Of a stretch of 64,000 nt of DNA, positions 14,571 to 21,707 are shown piece by piece. Positions within the stretch are counted from its first letter, which is position 1, and the number at the start of each line of letters is the position of its first letter. The DNA comes from Epidermidibacterium keratini (GTDB taxonomy: Bacteria; Actinomycetota; Actinomycetes; Mycobacteriales; Antricoccaceae). The DNA lies in NCBI RefSeq assembly GCF_009834025.1, contig NZ_CP047156.1:1302001-1366000 (forward strand). The letters are read 5' to 3'. The notes under the pieces were generated by a model. It searched no databases. It saw only the letters and a list, made by a program, of their open reading frames with translations, and was not told where the DNA came from. The translations under genes and the position numbers were made by a program.

Positions 14571-16066
14571 GCGAGAAGGAACGCCTACATACCTCCGTGC
14601 TGGTCGCCCCGGCCACCGAGCGGCGACGGCTGCGGGCGCAGCGCCGCCAGGCCGCGGCCCGGTTGCAGGCCGAGCAGCGTCGCCGCGAGGTCGCGGAAGC
14701 GAAAGCCAAGGCCGAGGTCGAGCGGGCCGAGCGCAAGGCCACTCGGTATTTGCCCGCCGCCGGGGAGCCCGGCAAGCAAACGTTGCGGACGCCGGGCCGG
14801 TTCCGGCTGCCCCGCCACCAGGACACCTCCGCGACCCTGTCGGCCCAGTACCCGTTCCTCGCCGAGGGCGGCCTGGGCTCGGCGGGCGTGTTCGTCGGCC
14901 AGGACCTCTACTCCGGGGGCTCGTTCGTCTACGACCCGTGGGTGCTGTATCAGACCGGGGTCATCACCGCCCCGAACGTCGTGGTCGCAGGGATCGTCGG
15001 CAGCGGCAAATCCTCCCTCGCCAAGAGCCTGTACACGCGCAGCCTGCCGTTCGGGCGGCGGGTCTACGTTCCCGGTGACCCGAAAGGCGAGCACACTGAG
15101 ATCGCCCGCGCCGTCGGCGGGCGGGCGATCCAGCTCGGCCACGGCCTGCCCACCCGCCTCAACCCCCTCGACGAGGGCTACCGCCCCTCCGGGCTCAGCG
15201 ATGCGGAGTGGGAGACGACGGTCGCCTCCCGCCGCCGCGACCTGATCGGCGCGCTCACCGAGACCGTGCTGGCCAGGCCCATGTCGCCGCTGGAGCACAC
15301 CGCGATCGACACCGCCCTCGCCGAAACGGTACGGGAGAACGAGGTGCCGATCCTGCCGATGATCGTCGACCACCTCCTGTCTCCCTCCCACGACCCTGAC
15401 GGGCGGCTGGCCGAGGACGGCCGCATGGTCGGACACGCGCTGCGACGACTGGTGGCTGGGGACCTCTCCGGCCTGTTCGACGGCCCGTCGACGGAGGTGT
15501 TCGACCCGACCCTGCCGATGGTGTCCCTGGACCTGTCGCGAGTCACCGAGAACTCCACGCTGGTGTCGGTGTTGATGACGTGCTCCAGCGCGTGGATGGA
15601 ATCGGCGCTGCTGGACCCGAACGGCGGGCAGCGCTGGTGCATCTACGACGAAGCCTGGCGCCTCATGTCCGAACCCGCGTTGCTCAAGCGCATGGATGCG
15701 CACTGGCGGCTGGCGAGGGCGTACGGGATCAGCAACATGCTCATCTTCCACAAGCTCACCGACCTGGAAAACGTCGGCGACCAGGGCTCGGCCATGCGCT
15801 CGCTCGCGAACTCCCTGCTCGCCAATGCGGAGTCCCGCATCATCTACCGGCAGGAATCCGACCAGCTGGGCACGACCGCGAAGACCCTTGGACTGACCGG
15901 CACCGAGCGCGAGCTGCTGCCGACGCTGGGCACCGGACAAGGGCTGTGGCGGATCAAGGAACGCTCCTTCGTCGTCCAGCACCAGCTCCACCCGGCCGAG
16001 TACGAGCTCTTCGACACCACCAGCCGCATGTCCGATCCCGGAAAAAACCAACCCCGCGTAGGGTAA
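14567..16066 (+). CDS. VirB4-like conjugation ATPase
   Basis: A 499-aa cytoplasmic ATPase. A charged helical N-terminus (RLRAQRRQAAARLQAEQRRR) leads into the ATPase core: Walker A in VAGIVGSGKSSLAKSLYTRS at about residue 145, GRRVYVPGDPKGEHTEIARA, Walker B-like MVSLDLSRV, and WCIYDEAWRLMSEPALLKRM with the DEAW motif typical of VirB4 and TraC ATPases. It powers substrate transfer and pilus assembly. The GTG start overlaps the previous stop; a GTG at 14510 would run far into the previous gene. The core is short compared with ~600-800-aa relatives because the N-terminal VirB4 domain is absent, perhaps supplied by the SCO6880-like protein. Confidence 0.88.
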   Translation: MSEKERLHTSVLVAPATERRRLRAQRRQAAARLQAEQRRREVAEAKAKAEVERAERKATRYLPAAGEPGKQTLRTPGRFRLPRHQDTSATLSAQYPFLAEGGLGSAGVFVGQDLYSGGSFVYDPWVLYQTGVITAPNVVVAGIVGSGKSSLAKSLYTRSLPFGRRVYVPGDPKGEHTEIARAVGGRAIQLGHGLPTRLNPLDEGYRPSGLSDAEWETTVASRRRDLIGALTETVLARPMSPLEHTAIDTALAETVRENEVPILPMIVDHLLSPSHDPDGRLAEDGRMVGHALRRLVAGDLSGLFDGPSTEVFDPTLPMVSLDLSRVTENSTLVSVLMTCSSAWMESALLDPNGGQRWCIYDEAWRLMSEPALLKRMDAHWRLARAYGISNMLIFHKLTDLENVGDQGSAMRSLANSLLANAESRIIYRQESDQLGTTAKTLGLTGTERELLPTLGTGQGLWRIKERSFVVQHQLHPAEYELFDTTSRMSDPGKNQPRVG

Positions 16067-16068
16067 GA

Positions 16069-16088
16069 ATCCGCGTGATTCCGCGGAT
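16069..16088 (+). terminator. Possible terminator after the VirB4-like gene
   Basis: ATCCGCG (16069-16075) and CGCGGAT (16082-16088) form a 7-bp stem three bases after the VirB4 stop. The T-run is weak. It would separate the conjugation operon from the convergent MFS cargo gene. The rest of 16089-16204 shows nothing recognisable. Confidence 0.4.
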
Positions 16089-16204
16089 CTCCAGACGTTC
16101 TGACCTTGACTGTGGGGTCGCATGTTCGTTACAGATGCAACCGTACGAGCGATCGGATCGATCTTTGTCGAAGCGGTCGTGGAGGGCATGAGCGCTCCCT
16201 GTGC

Positions 16205-17434
16205 TCATCGCTTGTGAGCTTGCACGAGAGTGCGGGACGTAGCGCTCCAAGCAGTGGTGGCGAGGACCGCGCCGAGAATGCCGATACCGACGAGGACGAG
16301 AGCCACGGCGGGAAGGCCGATAGCGGCGCCGAGAACACCGGCGAGGGGGTACGTGATGAGGAAGCAGGCGTGGGACAGGGAGAACTGCGCGGCGAACACC
16401 GCGGCCCGATTCTCTTCCGTGCTGCCTCGCCGCAGCAGCCTGGCGGAGGGGGTGAGGATCGTGGAGGTTGCCGCCCCCATCAGCGCCCACACGCTCAGCA
16501 GCCCGACCCACTGGGGCGTGCCATCGGTCCAGGCGAGCACCCCGGCTCCGGCCAGGAGAAGGACGGGCAGGGCGATGCCGCCGGTGAGCATGACTCGCCG
16601 GTCCGAGACGGCTTCCAAGAGCTTGGGCATGGTCAGGGCCACGATCATGGAGCCGCCTCCGTAGGCGGCGAGCAGGAGCGCAGCATCGGACTGGGTGCGG
16701 CCCAGATCGCCCAGGACGAGGACAGTGGTGTTGACGATCACCATCGCCGTGGTCGTCGCCACGACGAGGTTCAGCGCCATCAGGCCCTGCAGCTCCCGGC
16801 TGGCCCAGAACGCACGGGCGCCGCGGGTGAGGCGATCGAAGAACGGCGCCGGAGCGGGAGCCTCGAAGCGAGGAAAGCGGGAGACAAGCACCAGGGTCGC
16901 AGAGGCAAGGAACCCGACCACGGTGCCAGCGAAGAGATTGTGGAAGCTGACGACCGTCAGTAAGGCGGCGGCGAGCATCGGGCTCACCAGCGACTCCAAG
17001 TCGTAGGCGAGCCGCGACAGCGACAGGGCACGTGTGTACTGTCCCTCGTCCGGGAGCACGGACGGGATCACGGCCTGAAACGCGGGCGTGAACGTCGCCG
17101 ATGCGGACTGCAACAGGAAGATCAGCACATAGATCTGCCACACCTCGGTCACGAACGGCAGCGAGAGCGCGACCCCAGCCCGGATGAGATCGGTCCCGAT
17201 GAGTAGTGGCTTTCTCTTGAGACGGGTGGTGAGTGCCGTCGTGAGGGGGGAGACGGCGACGTAGGCCACCATCTTGATCGTCATCGCCACACCCATCACC
17301 ACGCCGGCGTCGCCGCCGGCGATTTCGAAGGCGAGCAGTCCGAGCGCGACGGTGAGCAGGCCCGTGCCCAGCAGCGCGATGACCTGCGCGCTGAACAGTT
17401 TCGCGTAGGTGGGATTGCGCAGGACAGCAAGCAT
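16205..17434 (-). CDS. MFS exporter (cargo), paired with ArsR regulator
   Basis: A 409-aa major-facilitator protein with about 12 membrane helices; the first is YAKLFSAQVIALLGTGLLTV. The loop-2/3 region reads TALTTRLKRKPLLIGTDLIR. It lies 45 bp downstream of an ArsR-family gene on the same strand, so the pair forms a small resistance cassette inside the ICE. ArsR-linked MFS proteins often export metal ions or metalloids; the substrate cannot be read from the sequence. The next upstream in-frame candidate starts are far away; the ATG at 17434 fits the membrane protein's normal N-terminus. Confidence 0.85.
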   Translation of the reverse strand: MLAVLRNPTYAKLFSAQVIALLGTGLLTVALGLLAFEIAGGDAGVVMGVAMTIKMVAYVAVSPLTTALTTRLKRKPLLIGTDLIRAGVALSLPFVTEVWQIYVLIFLLQSASATFTPAFQAVIPSVLPDEGQYTRALSLSRLAYDLESLVSPMLAAALLTVVSFHNLFAGTVVGFLASATLVLVSRFPRFEAPAPAPFFDRLTRGARAFWASRELQGLMALNLVVATTTAMVIVNTTVLVLGDLGRTQSDAALLLAAYGGGSMIVALTMPKLLEAVSDRRVMLTGGIALPVLLLAGAGVLAWTDGTPQWVGLLSVWALMGAATSTILTPSARLLRRGSTEENRAAVFAAQFSLSHACFLITYPLAGVLGAAIGLPAVALVLVGIGILGAVLATTAWSATSRTLVQAHKR

Positions 17435-17478
17435 GAGACGAGGCCTAACGAACGAGAGTTTGTGCGACGAACGGGCTA

Positions 17479-17844
17479 CTACTGCCGGGGTGCGTGGTGG
17501 TGGGGCGGGATCTGCCCGTTCGCGACCGCGTGCTCGGCCTGCTTGATCGCCTCGACCACCAGGGCGACCGCGTGTTCGTCGGTGAGGCGGTAGAGCACGC
17601 TCGTGCCCTCCTGCCGGGTCGTGACCATCCGCGCCATCCGTAGTCGGGCCAGATGCTGCGACACCCCCGAGGGCTTCTTCCCGACCAGTTCCGCCAGCGC
17701 GTTCACCGGCAACTCGTCGGCCTGGCGCAGGGCCAGCACGATCCTGATCCGCGTCGGATCGGACAACAGTCCCAAGACCTCCGCGGCGAGATCGACGTAT
17801 TCCGACGCGGGATCCATGCCGCACATCTGCTTATCTGCATCCAT
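17479..17844 (-). CDS. ArsR/SmtB-family metal-responsive repressor
   Basis: A 121-aa winged-helix repressor. LSDPTRIRIVLALRQADELP and the recognition helix segment GKKPSGVSQHLARLRMARMV with the beta wing TTRQEGTSVLYRL are typical. Candidate metal ligands are the N-terminal MCGMDP cysteine, DEHAVALVVEAIKQAEHAV in the last helix, and the C-terminal HHH cluster (PPHHHAPRQ), a layout recalling nickel/cobalt sensors such as NmtR and KmtR. It probably represses itself and the MFS gene. Its start codon lies inside an inverted repeat. Confidence 0.88.
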   Translation of the reverse strand: MDADKQMCGMDPASEYVDLAAEVLGLLSDPTRIRIVLALRQADELPVNALAELVGKKPSGVSQHLARLRMARMVTTRQEGTSVLYRLTDEHAVALVVEAIKQAEHAVANGQIPPHHHAPRQ

Positions 17845-17870
17845 ACGCAGATACTAACAGCGGCGTATGG
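17832..17870. promoter_or_regulatory. Probable ArsR operator overlapping the arsR start
   Basis: Two overlapping perfect inverted repeats: TATCTGC (17832-17838) with GCAGATA (17847-17853), eight bases apart, and CCATACGC (17841-17848) with GCGTATGG (17863-17870). The arsR start codon (17842-17844, minus strand) lies in the spacer of the first. The two cannot pair at once, so they may be alternative or adjacent dimer sites. Nothing else is seen in 17871-17955. Confidence 0.65.
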
Positions 17871-17955
17871 GTGAGGGAACCCTGCCGTCGTGTGCTGGAC
17901 GAGGCCCGGCAGCTGCGCCAGCAGCAGCCAGGATGAACGGTGCGGGTACGGGATT

Positions 17956-17964
17956 GTGCACCTG
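17956..17964 (+). promoter_or_regulatory. GTGCACCTG element, copy 5
   Basis: Six bases before the ATG at 17971, in the position of a ribosome-binding site and without one; same layout as copy 2. Confidence 0.55.
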
Positions 17965-17970
17965 GCCGGC

Positions 17971-18483
17971 ATGAGACGACATGCGAATCTCCCTGAGCCG
18001 GTGCCGGTGTCGATGCGCACCGTGATCCTCGATATCCACGCCGACGGGTCGATGACCGTGATGATCGACGGCACCGTGTATCCGCCCGACGACGACCAGC
18101 GGCCGTGGTCGCGGGCCGCGTTCCCGCAGATCATCGACCACGCCAGCCAGGAGCGTGCGGTGCCGGTGCGGGTGGAGGTGCACGAGGCCGACGGCACGAG
18201 CTTCACCGAACTCGTCGCCGCACAACCACGCCGCGCCGACCCTGCACCCGAGCCGGCCCCAAAGACGAGACGGCCCAAGGCGGTGCCGGCGCTGATCGAG
18301 GTCACCGGGGAGGGGTTCGTCGCCGGGGAGGACATCGCCTGCACCGTGCTCGTCTCCGACACCGACGCGGCCGGCGACGGCACTGCACGGGGGCTGCTCG
18401 ATCCGCGACGGGTCGGGGATGCCGGAGAGGTGCTGCTGGTCGGGCGCGTCTCCGGCACGGTCGTGGCGCGCAGGCTGCGATGA
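17971..18483 (+). CDS. Conserved ICE protein of unknown function
   Basis: A 170-aa soluble protein. The N-terminal half (MRTVILDIHADGSMTVMIDG, PWSRAAFPQIIDHASQERA, PVRVEVHEADGTSFTELV) looks like a small alpha/beta domain. A Pro/Lys-rich linker leads to a beta-rich segment (IEVTGEGFVAGEDIACTVLV, GEVLLVGRVSGTVVARRLR). I do not recognise it. The stop overlaps the coupling-protein start (ATGA), so translational coupling and a partner role for the coupling protein are plausible. Confidence 0.68.
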   Translation: MRRHANLPEPVPVSMRTVILDIHADGSMTVMIDGTVYPPDDDQRPWSRAAFPQIIDHASQERAVPVRVEVHEADGTSFTELVAAQPRRADPAPEPAPKTRRPKAVPALIEVTGEGFVAGEDIACTVLVSDTDAAGDGTARGLLDPRRVGDAGEVLLVGRVSGTVVARRLR

Positions 18484-20267
18484 GCGTCCCGCAGGGCCGC
18501 CAGAGCGGCAGCTTCGGCGACGAGCTGACCAACGCCGCGATGATCGGGCTGGTCGGACTGTTCGGCCTCGCCCTGATCCTGCGCGGCGCCGGATCGGTGG
18601 CCGCGTTCCTCACCGGCACCGACCAGCCCGCCGCTGGGCCCGCCTCCGGCATCTCGGTGCTGTTCCGGCCCGGTGATCCTGCCGCCGCGCTCGACGCGCC
18701 AGGGATGAGCGCGGTCGCCTACTGGGCCGTGACCGTCGTGCTGCTGGCCGGGCTGGTCGCCGGCGGCTGCTGGGTGTGGACGCGGCTGCGCCGTCACGCC
18801 CGCAAGACCGAGGTCGACCCGCACACAACCGCCGGAGTCGCGACCCGCCACGAGGTGGCCACGGTCGCCTCACCTACGGCGCTGCTCACCCGCGCCGGGA
18901 ACTTGCGACCCTCTCTCTCCAAGCCGACCCCGGCGGATGTCGGCTACCGACTCGGGATGTGCCGGGGCCGGGAGGTGTGGGCCAGCGTCGAGGACTCGAT
19001 CCTGCTCATCGGACCACCCCGCTCCGGCAAGGGCCTGCACGTGGTAATCCCCGCGATCCTCGACGCGCCGGGGGCGGTGATCGCCACCAGCACCCGCCCG
19101 GACAACCTCACCGCGACCCTGCGCGCGAGAGAGAAGCACGGCCCGGTCGCAGTGTTCGACCCCCAGCACCTGGCCGAGGGCGTCCCGGCGGGGATGCGCT
19201 GGTCGCCCGTGCGTGGCTGCGCCGACCCTCTCACCGCGATGATCCGCGCTACCGGCCTCGCCTCGGCCACCGGCCTGTCTGCCGGCGGGGTGGAGTCTGG
19301 CGGATTCTGGGAAGGCAAGACGAGGACTGCGCTGCAGGCTCTGCTGCACGCCGCTGCTCTTGATGGGCGTTCCCCGGCGGAGCTGTTCCGCTGGACCCTG
19401 GACCCCTCGGCTGCGGCGGAGGCCGTCGCGATCCTCACCAACAGCCCGGACGCGGCCACGGGGTGGGCGGACTCGCTGGAATCCATGATCGACGCCGACC
19501 CCAGGACCCGCGATTCGATCTGGCAGGGCGTCTCTCTGGCCCTCGGTGCTCTCGCTGACCCGCGGGTGCTCGATGCCGTCAGCCCCGGCCCCGGGGAGGA
19601 GTTCGACCCCGAAGCGTTCATCCGTGATCGGGGCACCCTGTTCCTCCTCGCGACCGGTGCTGGAGCCGGAGCCTCCGCAGCACTGGTCGCCGCGTTGGTG
19701 GAGGATCTCGTGGAGACCGCCCGGCGGATCGCGGCACGCTCACCCGGAGCCCGTCTCGACCCGCCACTGCTGCTGGCGTTGGATGAGATCGGCAACCTCG
19801 CCCCGCTGCCGTCGTTGCCGACGCTGATGGCCGAGGGCGGTGGCACCGGAATCACCTGTTTGCCCGTGCTCCAGTCTCTCGCGCAGGCGCGCGACAAGTG
19901 GTCGGAGAACCAGGCCGGCGCGATCTGGGACGCCTCCATCGTGAAGATTCTTCTCGGCGGGGCTTCGAACAGCAAAGACCTTCAAGACCTGTCCACGTTG
20001 ATCGGTGAACGTGATGAGTACACCGACTCGATCACCCTCGGTGATCACGGCACTCGCCAGAACCAGCGCTCCGTGCGCAGGGTCGCGATCTTCCCGCCCG
20101 ACCGGTTGCGGACCCTCCCGTTCGGCACCGCGGTGACCCTGCTGCGTGCGGCCCCGCCGATCGTCACCGATCTGCGCGCCTGGCCCGCTCGCGCCGACGC
20201 CGACCAGCTCAAGACCGACCGGGCCGAGATCGAGGCGCTGCTGCGCCGCCCCGACCCGCCTCGGTAG
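18480..20267 (+). CDS. VirD4/TraG-like type IV coupling protein
   Basis: A 595-aa membrane-anchored ATPase. Two N-terminal membrane helices (NAAMIGLVGLFGLALILRGA and AYWAVTVVLLAGLVAGGCW) flank a short outer loop. The ATPase core has Walker A in LLIGPPRSGKGLHVVIPAIL (about residue 178), the TraG-type segment VIATSTRPDNL, and Walker B LLLALDEIGNLAPLPSLPTL (about residue 430), then QSLAQARDKWSENQAGAIWD. Coupling proteins choose DNA-protein substrates and feed them to the channel. The start overlaps the previous stop by four bases; the reading frame is open further upstream but as a shadow. Confidence 0.92.
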   Translation: MSVPQGRQSGSFGDELTNAAMIGLVGLFGLALILRGAGSVAAFLTGTDQPAAGPASGISVLFRPGDPAAALDAPGMSAVAYWAVTVVLLAGLVAGGCWVWTRLRRHARKTEVDPHTTAGVATRHEVATVASPTALLTRAGNLRPSLSKPTPADVGYRLGMCRGREVWASVEDSILLIGPPRSGKGLHVVIPAILDAPGAVIATSTRPDNLTATLRAREKHGPVAVFDPQHLAEGVPAGMRWSPVRGCADPLTAMIRATGLASATGLSAGGVESGGFWEGKTRTALQALLHAAALDGRSPAELFRWTLDPSAAAEAVAILTNSPDAATGWADSLESMIDADPRTRDSIWQGVSLALGALADPRVLDAVSPGPGEEFDPEAFIRDRGTLFLLATGAGAGASAALVAALVEDLVETARRIAARSPGARLDPPLLLALDEIGNLAPLPSLPTLMAEGGGTGITCLPVLQSLAQARDKWSENQAGAIWDASIVKILLGGASNSKDLQDLSTLIGERDEYTDSITLGDHGTRQNQRSVRRVAIFPPDRLRTLPFGTAVTLLRAAPPIVTDLRAWPARADADQLKTDRAEIEALLRRPDPPR

Positions 20268-20283
20268 GTCCGGGACAGCTCGT

Positions 20284-20292
20284 GTGCACCTG
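20284..20292 (+). promoter_or_regulatory. GTGCACCTG element, copy 6
   Basis: It lies 56 bp before the ATG at 20349. CACCTGCCTGTC here can pair imperfectly with GACAGGTGG further on (about 20313-20321), again giving a hairpin between the element and the start. Confidence 0.5.
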
Positions 20293-20348
20293 CCTGTCAC
20301 GACGGCCGCCACGACAGGTGGCCGCATCAGGAAGACAGGAGCAGCACG

Positions 20349-20918
20349 ATGGCCGAGCACGAGAACCCAGGAACCGGCCCCGAGACCCAGCCCGAGCAGG
20401 GCGCGGATGTCCGCGAGTCCTTCAAGGGACGCATCAAGTCCGAGCCGACGCTGGGCACCACTCAGAAGGGCAAAGCGGCGTTCTACGCGAAGGTCGAGCA
20501 GCGTCATTGGGACTACGAGGACGACGGCACCTACACCCGTCTGCCGAACACCTACCACGACCTCGTCGCCTACAAGGGCGTCGCCGTGCGCGCCTACAAG
20601 CAACTCGCCAAGAACGACTTCTTCATCGCCGAGGGGCGCATGGAGGACTACCAGTCCAAGAGCACCGGCGAGACGAAGCAGCGGTTCGTCGCGACCGCGC
20701 TCGGTCACGACATGGCCCGCACCACCTACGAGGTCGACCGCACCCCGCGCCGCGAACAGGCCCAGCGACCCACCGTCGAACGTGACGCAGCCCAGCAGTC
20801 CGCCGGTTCCGGTGTTCCCGAGCAGCCGGAACGGCAGGTGGCGCAGCAGCAGACGCCTGCCGCGTTCGCCGCGCCCGAGTACCGGCCCGACCGGCAGTCG
20901 CCGGACATGGGCCTGTGA
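20349..20918 (+). CDS. SSB-like single-stranded DNA-binding protein
   Basis: A 189-aa protein with an OB-fold resembling single-stranded DNA-binding proteins: SFKGRIKSEPTLGTTQKGKA, TRLPNTYHDLVAYKGVAVRA, LAKNDFFIAEGRMEDYQSKS and KQRFVATALGHDMARTTYEV. A Gln/Pro-rich disordered tail follows, as in SSBs, but the usual acidic tip is replaced by SPDMGL. It probably coats the transferred strand. AGGAGCAGCACG precedes the ATG. The Gly-Leu end resembles the tails of other proteins of this element. Confidence 0.82.
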   Translation: MAEHENPGTGPETQPEQGADVRESFKGRIKSEPTLGTTQKGKAAFYAKVEQRHWDYEDDGTYTRLPNTYHDLVAYKGVAVRAYKQLAKNDFFIAEGRMEDYQSKSTGETKQRFVATALGHDMARTTYEVDRTPRREQAQRPTVERDAAQQSAGSGVPEQPERQVAQQQTPAAFAAPEYRPDRQSPDMGL

Positions 20919-20937
20919 GCACCGAGGAGTCCCGATC

Positions 20938-21543
20938 ATGACCGACGACCGCGACCACGAGACCCCCGGTGAGCCCGCCGTGGAGGAGCTGCCCGAGGAC
21001 GAGCTCGACCTCGACGACGAGGGGATGCTCGAAGACGAGGACGAGGAGGACCCCGGCCCGCCGCACCCAGTGAACTGGTACCTGCTGCGCGCCGACGAAC
21101 TCGAAAAGGAGTGGTACGCCCTGAACCGGTGGGTCGAGACGACACGCCGCACCTACGGGCTGCCCGCCAGCGTCATCCCACCGTTCTGGCACCGCCACGA
21201 CGAACTCGTCTGGGAGCTCTCAGCGCTGCATCTGCACTGGCTGTGTGCCTACCACCCCGAGCAGAACGGCAGTGCCCCGTTCGGGTGGCATCGCGACTTC
21301 GCCGACGCCCGCGCCAGGCTGCGCGAATGGGTCGCCGCCTCCGGTACCCGCCTGGACCGCGACCGGCCAACCAGGCAGACGACCTGGCCCGGCGAGGACC
21401 CCGCCGACCCGGTCGAGGACGTGTTCGTCGCCGACCGCGATGCCGACTTCGTCGAGTACGTCGCCGCACGAGTCGCCGAACGCCGCGCCGCCGAGGACGC
21501 CTTCTTCGCAGGCGCCGATCCGCGCACCGGGGAACTGCGATGA
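20938..21543 (+). CDS. DUF4913-like acidic ICE protein
   Basis: A 201-aa protein. The first 45 residues are extremely acidic (EELPEDELDLDDEGMLEDED). The following domain (WYLLRADELEKEWYALNRWV, VIPPFWHRHDELVWELSALH, WHRDFADARARLREWV) is rich in Trp and His and matches my recollection of DUF4913, found in actinobacterial plasmids and ICEs. Its function is unknown; the acidic N-terminus could mimic DNA or bind basic proteins (inference). It follows the SSB-like gene by 19 bp. Confidence 0.75.
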   Translation: MTDDRDHETPGEPAVEELPEDELDLDDEGMLEDEDEEDPGPPHPVNWYLLRADELEKEWYALNRWVETTRRTYGLPASVIPPFWHRHDELVWELSALHLHWLCAYHPEQNGSAPFGWHRDFADARARLREWVAASGTRLDRDRPTRQTTWPGEDPADPVEDVFVADRDADFVEYVAARVAERRAAEDAFFAGADPRTGELR

Positions 21544-21707
21544 GTACCGCAGCTCAGCAGACGAGCGCCGAGCTCTCGCGGCTCCAGGAGCTGGGGCGAG
21601 AGCTCGGCGCGTCGTTCCTACCGCCGACTGACCGTCAGGGCGCAGCGGTCAGGACGATTCTGGTCGCCTCCATTGATATGTCTCGGGAACCGAGAACCGA
21701 GGAGTGA
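21540..21707 (+). CDS. Small ORF at the ICE right end
   Basis: A 55-aa ORF whose ATG overlaps the preceding stop (ATGA). The N-terminal part is a plausible helix (STAAQQTSAELSRLQELGRE). Its last 59 bp run antisense into the 3' end of the recombinase gene, and this part of the peptide may simply reflect that overlap. Coding status is uncertain; coupling to the upstream gene is the main support. Confidence 0.4.
   Translation: MSTAAQQTSAELSRLQELGRELGASFLPPTDRQGAAVRTILVASIDMSREPRTEE

Noticed and set aside
14585-16189. A 534-aa minus-strand ORF
   Set aside because: Antisense to the VirB4-like ATPase, whose Walker motifs and DEAW segment are clear; the minus frame has no recognisable protein features.
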